This document shows, piece after piece, positions 12,636 through 24,097 of a stretch of DNA of 64,000 bases. Numbering within the stretch: the stretch's first letter is position 1; every line of letters starts with the position of its first letter. The translations under genes were made by a program, and so were the position numbers. The DNA comes from Hippophae tibetana (lineage: Eukaryota > Streptophyta > Magnoliopsida > Rosales > Elaeagnaceae), in contig CM072801.1 of NCBI GenBank assembly GCA_037013495.1, forward strand, positions 22,161,501-22,225,500. The letters are read 5' to 3'. Under the pieces are notes generated by a model, which was not told the DNA's origin, made no database searches, and worked only from the letters and a program-made list of their open reading frames with translations.

Positions 12636-13939
12636 CAGTACACTACAATACAACAATCAGTAATGTATAAATATTGCATTTAGTTTGTAGCTAATTTGAG
12701 GTGTCTAGATTAAATTTAAATTTATCATTTTACTATTATAAATAGTTTAGTTTTATCAAATATCTTTTTTTAGTGTGTTAATCAACGCATAATCACGACA
12801 TGGAGTGAACTTAGAAGGCAAACTTGACACGATTGCAAGTAAAAAATAACAAATTTCACTCTCTTCTATCATCAAATTTTCAAATCATATACGTGTTTGC
12901 TTGATTAATATTCAGGACTAAATAATATTTCATATTTCTACGGTCACTATTGCTTAAGATAACTGAGAAAAATTATGATTTGGAATGCAAAGTTCTCTTA
13001 GAATTGTTCATTTGGCCCTTGCGTCCGTTGGAAATGCAAAACCGATCGACTAAGTCACGGTTGTTGACTAGCTAGTCTTGAATAAGCAATTACGTGGGCA
13101 TTTTACTACTACATATTCAACATGTCTAGTACAGGAGAAGCTTCTTGGAACAAAATTGCTTCCTTTTGGGATGTGGTTTTACTTCCTCATTTGTACAACT
13201 AGCATTACTTTGAAAAAATATGGCAGAGGAAATTATTTAAGCAGGTAGCTGGGACATTTGGCAGCCAGACCCTAAAAGATCGATATTTTCAGGCAAGTTA
13301 CATTTGATCAACCTAAGAGAATATTCAGCACAACGAATAATTCAGATGATATTTGTCATTAATGTGTTTTAAAGTCGCATGATCGAGTTATACAAAAAAT
13401 CATATGTATAAAATTTTCAAATAAAAAAAAATGGGAATATTTGACCAAATGCTTTATGCTTATATACTATAGCCATCAACTTTTCCATCATCACGGTATA
13501 TTAACACCCGTGTTTGTGATTTTTAAATCTTAATTATATTCTTAAACTATGTTATTTTGATCGAACATATGAGAATATTCACTACAACGATTAATTCAAA
13601 TGATATCTGTCATTAATGTGTTTTAAAGTCGTATGATCGAATTATACAAAAAAAATCATATGTATAAATTTTTCAAATAAAAAAATTATGGGAATATTCG
13701 ACCAAATGCTTTATGCCTATAGGCTATAGCCATCAAATTTTCCATCATCACGATATATTGATACCCGTACTTGTGACTTTTAAATCTTAATTATATTTTT
13801 AAACTATATTATTTAAAAAAAATTAATTTAGTAAGATTTGTAAATTTTGAGATTTGTATTTGAACGTCGAACATTTATGTATCTAATTTTTGTGTAAATT
13901 TATATCAAATTAAAGTATACGAGTATTCACACAAATATC
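12636..13939. other. Intergenic DNA with a 254-bp tandem duplication
   Basis: No gene recognised. A tandem duplication with a period of 254 bp covers about 13317-13824. Both units contain GAGAATATTCA and the phrase AATGCTTTATGC and differ at scattered positions. Confidence 0.6.
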
Positions 13940-13944
13940 ATCTT

Positions 13945-14267
13945 TGACATAGGAGCCCAAATGTTCAAGAGGAATAAGAACTCTAGAATAACAATTATAT
14001 ATGGGTTCATTCCTCAAACTCTTGCTCATGGAATATAAGTTGTGAAAACAAATTAGAAATTCATCAGCTTGCTTCTACTCCACTTTCTCTAGCCTAAATA
14101 CCACGCATAAGAGATGTGTCATTTATCAGTTTTACAAGCCACGTCCTTCTACTAAGTAAAATACTAAAAGTAATCTAATAACTTAGCACCAAGCATAAGC
14201 TTTAGGGAAATAAATAGCAAATGACACAACTAAACAAAACAAACGACAACAACAGCTCACTACATCA
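13945..14267 (-). repeat. Left LTR (3' LTR) of the Gypsy chromovirus
   Basis: 323 bp. It shares with the right LTR the phrases accacgcataaga, cagttttacaagccacgtc and aatactaaaagtaat. It begins TGACATAGGAGCCC and ends CACTACATCA. Confidence 0.82.
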
Positions 14268-14289
14268 ATTGCCCATTACTTGAAAGAAG

Positions 14290-15233
14290 AATCACCCTCA
14301 AATCCATTAATGTTAAGAACAAGTCCTTCATCTGTTGGAGAACAGTGGATTTGAGGGTAAATGCATTATCACCAAATTTCTTCAAGATCCTAACAGGACC
14401 AAATTTCTTCAAGATCCTAACAGGACCAAATTTCTTCAAGATCCTAACAGGACCAAATTTCTTGTTATATAGTTTTTAGTTTTACCACCAAAGAGGTAAT
14501 CGAGCTTTGTTCAAACGCACCATCACCGAATATCATTCATCAAAATTCTTATGTCACGTTGTACTTCGCTATGTTAGACTCAAGGTGTTGTTTGGCATCT
14601 TCTAATATCTTTGTAGCACTAGTAGCTAAAAATTATGCAGCCTAGCTTGCTATTGATTCTAGGAAAGTTAACTACATCAATAGGATAGTTATGTACCTTA
14701 GTGTAGACTTTGAAAAAGGAGATTTGTCAGTGCATCTATTTGTCATGCTATCATAGGCGAATTATACTTGCTGAGAGCTAAATCCCATTGTTTGGGCTTG
14801 TCTCTAGCCATACATTGAATTATATTTCCTAATATACGATTAACCACTTCTCACTGTCCATAGGCTATATGCACTACTAAAGTTCAATGTGGTACCGAGT
14901 CTCTTCCAAAGTTCTTTAAAAAAAAATGGGTAATAAATTTAACATCCTTATCTGACACATTAGGAACACAAAGCCTTAATGTCTTTAAAAAAACTGAACA
15001 ACATTACTTGCATCAGATGTCCTCTTACAGGCCACAAAATGGGATATTTTGAAAAACTTATCTTATCAATAACCATCATCACAGAATCCAAATGCATTTG
15101 AGTATGAGGAAACCCCAATACAAAATCTATATTCACATCCTTCTAAATAGATACTAGAATTGGAAGAGGATTGTAGAGACCAGTGTTCTATGAAGACCCC
15201 TTTGCTAATTGACAAATGGCACTTTATTGGACA
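14290..15233 (-). pseudogene. Chromovirus integrase fragment with a 27-bp tandem repeat
   Basis: The minus strand encodes CQLAKGVFIEHWSL and EGCEYRFCIGVSSYSNAFGFCDD, a decayed version of the Gypsy integrase zinc-finger-to-core transition (15066-15254). A 27-bp unit (ACCAAATTTCTTCAAGATCC plus 7 bp) is repeated three times with a partial fourth copy at about 14371-14462. The core is broken by stops. The fragment ends abruptly at the nested Copia LTR. Confidence 0.65.
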
Positions 15234-15238
15234 AATTT

Positions 15239-15862
15239 TGTTATAAATTAACATAAGTGGAAGTAATTTACGAGTCTAATTTGATTGTATAAATATATAA
15301 TTATGGATAACAGTAAAATAATAAGAAGTGAGAAAAAACAAATGACACACAATAATTTAAATAGTTCAACTTTTTAATGTAAAAAATTTACTCCACTCAC
15401 GATGACACACCGAGAAAAATTCACTAATAATCAAATAGAGATATAAACACCACTCTTCTGAGAGTTTCACAAAATATACCAAACCCAAAATACACCCATA
15501 AAATATCTACCTCTAATTTATTGATAATATATAACAAGATAAATTAACAAACTTGTTATTTAATCAAATATTACCATATATCAATGTTATCAGTCGATAA
15601 CTTCCACTTCTCCTCAATTTCACATAACTGCATGGAATGGTTGAGTAGAGAAATACTGAAAATGCCAAAAGAAAAGAAATCTGGAACCCAGTTTCTGCTC
15701 TCTCTTCTCTATTGTGTCTATTCTCTATTTTGTTCTTTCTGACGACAACTTCCTCTCACACTTATAATCCCATAAAAACAACATACACACATATATATAA
15801 CTCAAAGGCTGAGGGTTTTTAATGGGTTTTGAGCCTGAGTTGCTTTGGGCCAATATTTAACA
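15239..15862 (-). repeat. 3' LTR of the nested Copia element
   Basis: 624 bp, starting TGTTATAAATTA and ending ATTTAACA. It is the same family as the solo LTR at 38322-39013. A TATAA-like stretch and an AT-rich body are visible. Confidence 0.82.
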
Positions 15863-16249
15863 AATTTCCACATTAACTCAAAACAGAAAACAAGCTCTTC
15901 AAATATGAAATTCCTCGGATTATCAAATAATCATCGTCCAAACCCCCGAAGGGTGATCATCTACTACAAACACCAATCAAGTTCTAGCAATGCTTGAACT
16001 TGTTAAATGGAATGGTTTGGTTAACATATCAGTTGGATTTTCTACAGTGACTATCTTATTGACAATAATAGCACCTTAAGACACAATGTCACGAACGAAG
16101 TAATATCTGACATCAATATGTTTGGTTCTTTCATGATACATAGTATTCTTGGTCAAGTGTATCACACTCTGACTATCACAAAATACAACAGAAATATCCT
16201 ATTGTAAACCCAAATTACAAACCAAACCTCTAAACCAAATGACTTCTTT

Positions 16250-18205
16250 CACTGTTTCTACTATTGCTGCTATATATTCTACCTCTATGGTAGACAAAAC
16301 AAACTATAGACTATAAAGTAGCATTCCAACTAATGGCACAATGAGAAAGAGTGAAGGCATAACCTGCTAGAGATCTTCTTCTATCCAAATCACTAGCATA
16401 ATCGGAGTCCACATAACCAATAACACTGCAACTGGTATTATAACTTCCATCATATACCAAACCAAAATTAGATGTGCCTCTAAATAATGAAGTATCCATT
16501 TCACTGCTTGCTAATGACCCTTACCAGGATTACCCATATATCTGCTGACAACACCAACTGCATGTGAAATTTTTGGACGAGTACAAACCATAGCGTATAT
16601 CAAACTACTAATAGCATTAGCATATGGAACCTGAGACATATACTGCTATTCTTCTTTTGATTGTGGTGAAAAATCCAAAGAAATCCTGAAATGTGCAACT
16701 AATGGCGTACTTATAGGTTTAGACTCTATCATACCAAAGCGTTTAAGAACTTTTTCAATTTAATTTTTCTGAGTCAAATAAAACTTTCCCGCTTGTCTAT
16801 CCCTATAAATTTCCATGCTCAAAATTTTCTTTGTTGTACCCAAATATTTCATCTCAAACTCACCACTAAATTAAGACTTTAATTTCTGAATGTCAAACTT
16901 ATTCTTAGAAGCAATAAACATGTCATCAACATAAAGCAAAAAATAGACAGATGAACCATCATAAAATCTTTTATGATCAACACAACTATCATAATCACTC
17001 TTACAGTAACCATGATCAATCATAAAAGAATCAAACTACTTATACCAATGCATAAGGGATTGCTTTAACCCATATAAAGACTTTTCAATAAACAAACACG
17101 ATCTTTCTTACTTGGAATAACAAACCCCTATGATTGATGCATATAAATTTGTTGCTCAAGCTCACCTTGTAAGAATGCTATTTTGACATCAAGTTTTTCT
17201 AATTCCATGTCAAATAATGCAACAATAGCAAGCAACACACAAATAGAGCTATGTTTCACCACAAGTGAAAATACTTCATTGAAGTCAATAACTTTCTTTT
17301 GAAAATAGCCCTTTGCAACAACACGTGCCTTGAACCTAGTTGCTTCAACCTTAGGATTACCTTTTTTTTTCTTGAAGACTCATTTGTTTCCAACAATCTT
17401 CTCGCTCTTAGATGGTTTCACCAATTCTCAAGTATGATTCTAATGAAGTAATTCAATCTCTTCATTCATAGCAACTAGTCACTGAACAGACTCATCACAA
17501 GTAACAGCTTCATGATAACTAGAAGGCTTATGCACCTCAATAGACTATGCCACAAACAATGTAAAAGAAACTAAGTGTACATCTGCGTACCTTTGAGGGC
17601 ATCAAATCTCTCTTATTCCTTTACCCTTAGCGATACTATATGGTTGCTCATATTTCTCTTCTACTACATCATGAGTAGAATCATTTATCTCATCCACAGA
17701 TGGCTGATCTGAAGTGCCATCTTATACTTGACTAGGAACTTCACTCTCAAGCTTCACTTGCTCACTAACATTGTGGTCTTTACCTACAACAATAGACTCA
17801 TTTTTCTTTTCCAACATGGAAAACTAATTAAACTTAACATCTCTACTAATAAAAAATTTAGGTGATTTGGGTTCAACACACCATAATTTATAACCCTTCA
17901 CCCCAGAAGGATACCCCAAAAATATGCATTTCAATGCCATAGGCTCAAGGTTACCATCATTAACATGAACATAAACAGGACAACTAAAAACTTTTAAATC
18001 AAAATAATTAGCAGAAGTACTAGAGAATACCTCAAATAGAGTCTTTAACTCAATTGTAGTTGATGGAGACCAATTCACCAAATTGTAGGTATGGTTACAA
18101 GCTTCAGCCCAAAAGGTTTTATCCAAGTTAGTTTGAAAGAGCATACAACGAGCTCTTTCTAAAAGAGTCATATTCATACGTTTTGCAACTTTATTTTGTT
18201 GTGGT
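16250..18205 (-). pseudogene. Copia RNase H, RT and integrase C-terminal part
   Basis: The integrase tail reads TPQQNKVAKRMNMTLLERAR (17824-18255), followed by SCPVYVHV and FLGYPSGVKGYKLW. RT and RNase H follow with stops: YVDDM at 16921-16937, then GNPGKGH and SDYASDLDRRRSLAGYAF. The main integrase segment is open over 143 codons. The rest is broken. Solo LTR copy B splits the integrase at 18206. Confidence 0.8.
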
Positions 18206-18210
18206 GTATG

Positions 18211-20025
18211 TGATGAGTGCTCAAAAAGCACTAAAATAACCATGATTTTATGCACATTAATTGATTAAAAATATATATATTTATATGTTTTATCATATAT
18301 TTATATAAATTTGTCCTTTTCGGAATCACAGGTATTTTTATTGTTTTTCAAGTATTTTGGCTTAAAAACGTAACTTAAAGAGTCAAAGAGGAATACTTGA
18401 AGCAATACATCACAAATATATTAATAAATAAATAGGGAAAGGTCAACAAATATGCAAAAATTGGACAAAATGGGTCAAAAATATCAAAAAGAAGAAAAAC
18501 GCACCGCCGCGCCCAATCCCGCGCCAAGCTGCGCGCGGCTACTGTTCATCCGCGCAAAACTGCGCGCGCGGGTCCGCACGCGTCGACGCCCGTTTTGCCC
18601 CATTTTTCACGTGCAGCCGCTCCCATGACGTCATGCTGACGTCATCAATGACCTCAGCATTTCCATTACGCGTTTTAACATTTTTTTAACATTTTTTTAC
18701 TCATTTTTTCTCTCCATCCTCACCTATAAATACCATTCTTCCCTTCACTTCAAAACACACCTTCAACACCTCCAAATACATTCTTTTCTCTCTTTCTTTC
18801 TCTCTTTTCTTAGATTTTTAGTTTTTCTTAGTTTTTAGCTTTTCTTAGTTAATTTCTCTTAGTTTTAGAGTTCTTCCCTTTTTGGGAAGAACTAGTTATG
18901 TTTTTGTAATATTTTAGTTTTTTGATTCAATAAATGGGAGTGCAAATTCCGCTTGGAGTTTTTTCAGCAACGGGAATAGCGTCGAAGTTCTGTAAGGATT
19001 TTATTTTCTTTACAGTTATTTTTTATGCTTTATTCTTACATGTTATATTTAATTTGTCTGTGATTAAATTTAACTGTGCTGGCTGTTTAGTAAACATGAT
19101 GTAATAATAACGTTGTTATGCTTGCGAAATATTAAATAGGTGAAAATCTCTAAAATGAATTGATTTTATTTTTATTCATGATTTTATATTAAGAATGTTA
19201 GAGAGAAATATATTATTTTTCATTACAAACTTAAACCTGAAAATTAGATTTTAAGGTTTAGTTATCCGGTCTGATTTAGAGTAGTGCTCTTTTATTTGAT
19301 GGTATAATCGCCCGGTAGTTAGAGTGAAGCTCTATTTCAAAAGTTTTTATAAGAATTATTATTTGAAAATGTATTGACAACATGTTTTCGGTAGTGGTTT
19401 TAAAACTTGAAAGTTAGTACTCGGATAACTAAATTCTTAGGTTTAATTTGGACACCTTGAATAAAGTTTAAACTCTCTAACCCCACCAAAGGTGGCATTT
19501 AAATGGTTCATTTTCAATCTCTTAGAAAAAGGAATTAATTTAATTAAGCAAATTAGTTATCAACCCCACCCATAGGTGTTAATTGATTTGTTTAGTTAAC
19601 AAAGAATATCTAACCCCACCAAAGGTGGTATTCATATAAAAAAGGGAGAATCAATAAATATCAATTCATATCTTTAATAACCTAGATAATATGAGCAAGC
19701 ATAATTAACTTAGTTATTATATCCATAAATACTCCGCCATTATAAATGATAAAATTTGCATAAATGTTTATTGAATCTAGGTTTATTTTTATGTCATTAG
19801 ATTAAAAACACAAAACCCCAAAATATCGTGACAGGATGTTTAGGATTTAATTTCGTTTTTAGAAGTTTGAATAATAAATTAAAAACCACACACATTCCTT
19901 CCTTAGATCGACCTTGGGAGTATACTTATCATTTTCTTCGAAATGATTCGTGCACTTGCGAGAGTTTTATAAATATTAAAACCAAAGTATTGGCAAGAAT
20001 CTGTGATGTCGGTTTTCGCTCATCA
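18211..20025 (+). mobile_element. Solo LTR, copy B (1.9-kb family)
   Basis: 1,815 bp, TGATGAGTG...CTCATCA, with perfect TSD gtatg (18206-18210 and 20026-20030). The sense strand is plus: CTATAAATACC near 18723 and an AATAAA-type signal near 18928. Upstream of the TATA are a G-box CACGTG (18608-18613) and two palindromic TGACGTCA motifs (18626-18633, 18637-18644). A GC-rich block lies at about 18500-18600. It is nested in Copia integrase. Confidence 0.92.
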
Positions 20026-20030
20026 GTATG

Positions 20031-20265
20031 ACGGACAATGTAGTGTCTCACTATGCCATTTCTTTCATAGAAATCATTGAACTGACTTTCACAAAATTCC
20101 AAACCATTTTCATTGCTCAAATGCTTGATTTTCTTGACTATTTGATTTTCTATACAAGCCTTGAATTTTACAAATTTTAAGAAAATATCATTCTTATTCT
20201 TCAAAAAATACACCCAAACATGACGGGAGAAGTCATCAATAAAAGTAAACATATACCAAGTACTA
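20031..20265 (-). pseudogene. Copia integrase core segment between two solo LTRs
   Basis: 235 bp of the Copia integrase core remain between the solo LTRs. The minus strand encodes FTFIDDFSRHVWVYFLKNK, KIKHLSNENGLEFC and NGIVRHYIVRHT. It continues on both sides once the nested LTRs are ignored. Confidence 0.85.
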
Positions 20266-20270
20266 CCCTT

Positions 20271-22248
20271 TGATGAGCGAAAACCGACATCGTCGATTCT
20301 TGCCAATACTTTGGTTTTAATATTTATAAAACTCTCGCAAGTGCACGAATCATTTCGAAGAAAATGATAAGTATACTCCCAAGGTCGATCTAAGGAAGGA
20401 ATGTATGTGGTTTTTAATTTATTATTCAAACTTTTAAAAACGAAATTAAATCCTAAACATCCTGTCACGATAGTTTGGTTTTTTGTGTTCCTAATCTAAT
20501 AACATAAAATAAACATATATACAGATTAATTAAATATAATCTAATAACATAAAGATAAACATAGATACAAATTCAATAAATAATTATCTAAAAATAAACA
20601 TATATACAGATTCAATAAATATTCATGCAAATTTTATCATTTATATTCGCGGAGTATTTATGGATATAATAACTAAATTAATTATGTTTGCTCATATTAT
20701 CTAGGTTATTAAAGATATAAATTGATATTTTATTGATTCTCTCTTTTTTATAAAAATACCACCTTTGGTGGGGTTAGATATTCTTTGTTAACTAAACAAA
20801 TCAATTAACACCTATCGGTGGGGTTGATAACTAATTTGGTTAATTAAATTAATTCCTTTTTCTAAGAGATTGAAAATGAACCATTTAAATGCCACCTTTG
20901 GTGGGGTTAGACAATTTAAACATTATTCAAGGTGTCCAAATTAAACATAAGAATTTAATTATCCGAGTACTAACTTTCAAGTTTTAAAACCACTATTGAA
21001 AACATGTTGTCAATACATTTTCACATAATAATTCTTATAAAAACTTTTGAAATAGAGTTTCACTCTAACTACCGGGCGATTGTACCAACAAATAAAAGAG
21101 CACTACTCTAAATTAGACCGGATAACTAAACCTTAAAATCTAATTTTCAGGTTTAAGTTTGTAATGAAAAATAATATATTTCTCTCTAACATTCTTAATA
21201 TAAAATCTTGAATAAAAACAAAATCAATTCATTTTAAAGATTTTTACCTATTTAATATTTCGCAAGCATAACAACGTCGTTATTACATCATTTTTACTAA
21301 ACAGCCAGCATAGTTAAATTTAACCACAGACAAATTAAATATAACATGTAAGAATAAAGCATAAAAATAACTGTAAAGAAAATAAAATTCTTACAGAACT
21401 TCGACGCTATTCCCGTAGCTAGAAAACCTCCAAGCGGAATTTGCACTTCCATTTATTGAATCAAAAAGCTAAATTATTACAAAAACATTACAAGTTCCTC
21501 TCAAAAAGAGAAGAACTCTACAACTAAGAGAATTGAACTAAAAACTAAGAGAAAAACTAAGAAAAGCTTAGAAACTAAGAGAGAAACTAAGAAAAACTCA
21601 AAAACTAAGAAATGAGAGAAAGAAAGAAGAGAGAAGTGTGTTTTGAAGGTGTGTTTTGAAGTGAAGGGAAGGGGGGTATTTATAGGTGAGGATGGAGAGA
21701 AAAAATGAGTAAAACAATGTTAAAAAAATATTAAAAAATGTAAAAACGCGTATTGGAATTGCTGATGTCATTAATGACGTCAGCATGACATCACAGGGCG
21801 GCTGCACGTGAAAAATGGGGCGAAAACGCGTTGGGCGCGCGGAGGGGCTGCTGCTGGGCGCTGCGCGCAGCTCGGCGCGCGTGAACAGTGCCCGCGCGCT
21901 GGGGCGCGCGCGGATGGGCAGGCCAGCGCGCGGCTGGGCTGCGGCGCGCGATTTCCGTCTTTTTGACATTTTTGACCTTTTCGACCCATTTTGTCCAATT
22001 TTTCCATGTTTGTTGACCTTTTTCTACTTATTTATTGATATATTTGTGATGTATTGCTTCAAGTATTCCTCTTTGAGTCTTTAAATTACGTTTTTAAGCC
22101 AAAATTCCTGAAAAACAATAAAAATACCCGTGATTCCGAAAAAGACAAATTTATATAAATATATGATAAAACATATAAATATATATATTTTTAATCAATT
22201 AATGTACATAAAATCATGGTTATTTTAGTGCTTTTTTAGCACTCATCA
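20271..22248 (-). mobile_element. Solo LTR, copy C (1.9-kb family)
   Basis: 1,978 bp, TGATGAGCG...ACTCATCA, with perfect TSD ccctt (20266-20270 and 22249-22253). The sense strand is minus. G-box CACGTG at 21805-21810 and TGACGTCA at 21775-21782 lie just upstream of the TATA. A GC-rich block spans about 21797-21955. It lies in opposite orientation to copy B, 245 bp away. Confidence 0.92.
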
Positions 22249-22253
22249 CCCTT

Positions 22254-22800
22254 AGACACAACACGAGAAGAACCCCAAAGATCTGAATGAATATAATCAA
22301 TAGTATCTTTCATTTTATGGATGGTTGTATTGAACTTGACCCTACGATGCTTTCCATAGATACAATGCTCGTAGAAATCAAGTTTCCTAGTTTCTGACCA
22401 CCAAGCAAATCATGTTTGCTCAAAATAGACATCTATGCTTCACTCATATACCCTAACCATATATGTCATAATCGAGTAGTATCTGAATCTTGATTTGACG
22501 AGGACGAAACTGAAACACTACCAATAACAGTGCTACCCTAAACCATATAGAGTCCATGCGACAATTGACCTTTAATAACAACGAGAGCACCCTTACTAAC
22601 TCTTAAAACTCCACTTTCAGCTACATACTTGTAGCCTTGTGAATCAAGAGTATCCAAAGATATCAAGTTCTTTTTCAAATCTAGAAGATGATGAACATAT
22701 TTCAAAGTCCTAACAATACCATTATGCATCTTAATTCTAACAGTACCAATAACCTTGCAAAACACATTATTTCCTATCAAGACAACACCCTCATCAATAG
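22254..22800 (-). pseudogene. Copia GAG-pre-integrase segment
   Basis: The minus frame reads KVIGTVRIKMHNGIVRTLK and LDLKKNLISLDTLDSQGYKY, the domain that precedes the Copia integrase (open at 22538-22780). Near 22790-22810 the translation switches to the chromovirus RNase H tail, which marks the truncated 5' end of the Copia element. Confidence 0.8.
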
Positions 22801-22809
22801 ACTAATAAG

Positions 22810-23990
22810 AGGAAAATTAGTCCCTATTGAGTTCATCAACTGTCATGTTTTTAACACCAGACTTGTGGTTGAAAATTAAATTTCTATTAAACAAATCCCC
22901 AATGAATATGTATCTTACTAAGTTACTTTTGAGAGTTGAATTGAACCACTTAATTATCAGAGTGCAAAATAAACTCCTTGGAAATTAAATAATGCTCTAA
23001 ATGTTTCAAAGTTCTAACAATAGCATAAAAAATCATGTTCATAAGTACTCAATTTCTATCTTGCTTCATTAAGTTTTCACTAAAAAACTCTATTAGGTTG
23101 CTTTCTTATGAGAGAACTACATCAATTCTAGTAGTAGAGGCATTATTCTTAACTCAAAAAAAAATTAGAAATCAAGTAGAGCTAGGATTGGTGCTGAGAT
23201 TAACTTATGTTTGATCAACTGAAAACTATCTTGTTAAAGTTGTTCCCAATTAAAATGACACTTATTTAAACAATTAATAATAAGTGCTACAATGGAATTG
23301 CAATTTCTAACCAACCTTTTGTAAAAGGTTGTTAAGCCATGAAAGCTTCTAATGTCATGGACTAAAGTTAGGAAGGGTCAATCTTTAATTGCTTGTACTT
23401 TCTTGGGTTTGTAACATCTCTATTATAGCTAATAATAAAACTAAGGAATAACAATTGGGAAGAAATGAACTCACACTTCTTAATATTAAGAAATAACTTG
23501 TTATCTCTGAAGCCTTTTAGAATATTTATGAAGTTTGCACAATGATGCATAATAAATTTATTGAATATAAGAATGTCGTCAAAATACGGAACATATTTCC
23601 CAATGTAAGGCATAACTACCTGGTTCATAAGATGCATAAAGGTACTAGGTGAATTGTAGAGCCCAAAGGGGATTACTAGTCATTCGTATGGTCCCTCATT
23701 TGTGTTGAAAGTCGTCTTCTATTCATTACTAGGTTTCATATGTATCTAGTGGTATCCATTCTTTAAATTCAATTTTGAGAACACTGAGGAACCATTAGGA
23801 TTGTCAAGTATGTCTTTTAAACGAGGTACGAGAAATCTATACTTAACTGTGATCTTATTAATTGTTATACTATCTACACACATCAAGTGTAAGCCATCTT
23901 TTTTTAGAATTAACAAAACAAAAACAACACATGGATATCTCTCTCCTCCATGTGTTTATTTTAGAGCAATTCACCCACAATTTGTGGAAG
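22810..23990 (-). pseudogene. Chromovirus RT/RNase H (degenerate)
   Basis: The minus strand shows [12 protein letters not shown] (catalytic region, 23572-23586), then [18 protein letters not shown], then an RNase H tail ending NHKSGVKNMTVDELNR. Several stop codons interrupt it. Solo LTR copy D splits the upstream RT at 23993. Confidence 0.75.
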
Positions 23991-23993
23991 TAC

Positions 23994-24048
23994 TAATGAG
24001 TGTTCAAAAAGCACTAAAATTACCATGATTTTATGCACATTAATTAAT

Positions 24049-24097
<49 letters not shown>

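Larger units (their letters stand above)
15239..22800 (-). mobile_element. Copia (Tork/Tnt1-like) element, 5'-truncated, nested in the chromovirus
   Basis: Minus-strand Copia element with a 3' LTR (15239-15862), a purine-rich tract (GTGGAAATT) and pol. Order on the minus strand: GAG-pre-integrase (22538-22780), integrase core (20031-20265 joined to 17824-18205), RT with LYVDDM (16921-16937), and RNase H with GYVDSDYASDL (16311-16499). The 5' LTR and gag are absent; Copia sequence stops near 22800, where chromovirus RNase H begins. Solo LTR copies B and C interrupt the integrase. Confidence 0.82.

Noticed and set aside
15234..15867. Copia LTR at 15239-15862 as a solo LTR, because aattt occurs on both sides
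   Set aside because: Copia polypurine tract and RNase H follow directly on the inside, so the inner aattt belongs to the element and the match is by chance.
19929..20468. 179-codon minus-strand frame
   Set aside because: It is a chance fusion of the end of solo LTR copy C with Copia integrase. The part starting MTGCLGFNFVF recurs at 5853-6080 and 19828-20031 because it is LTR sequence.
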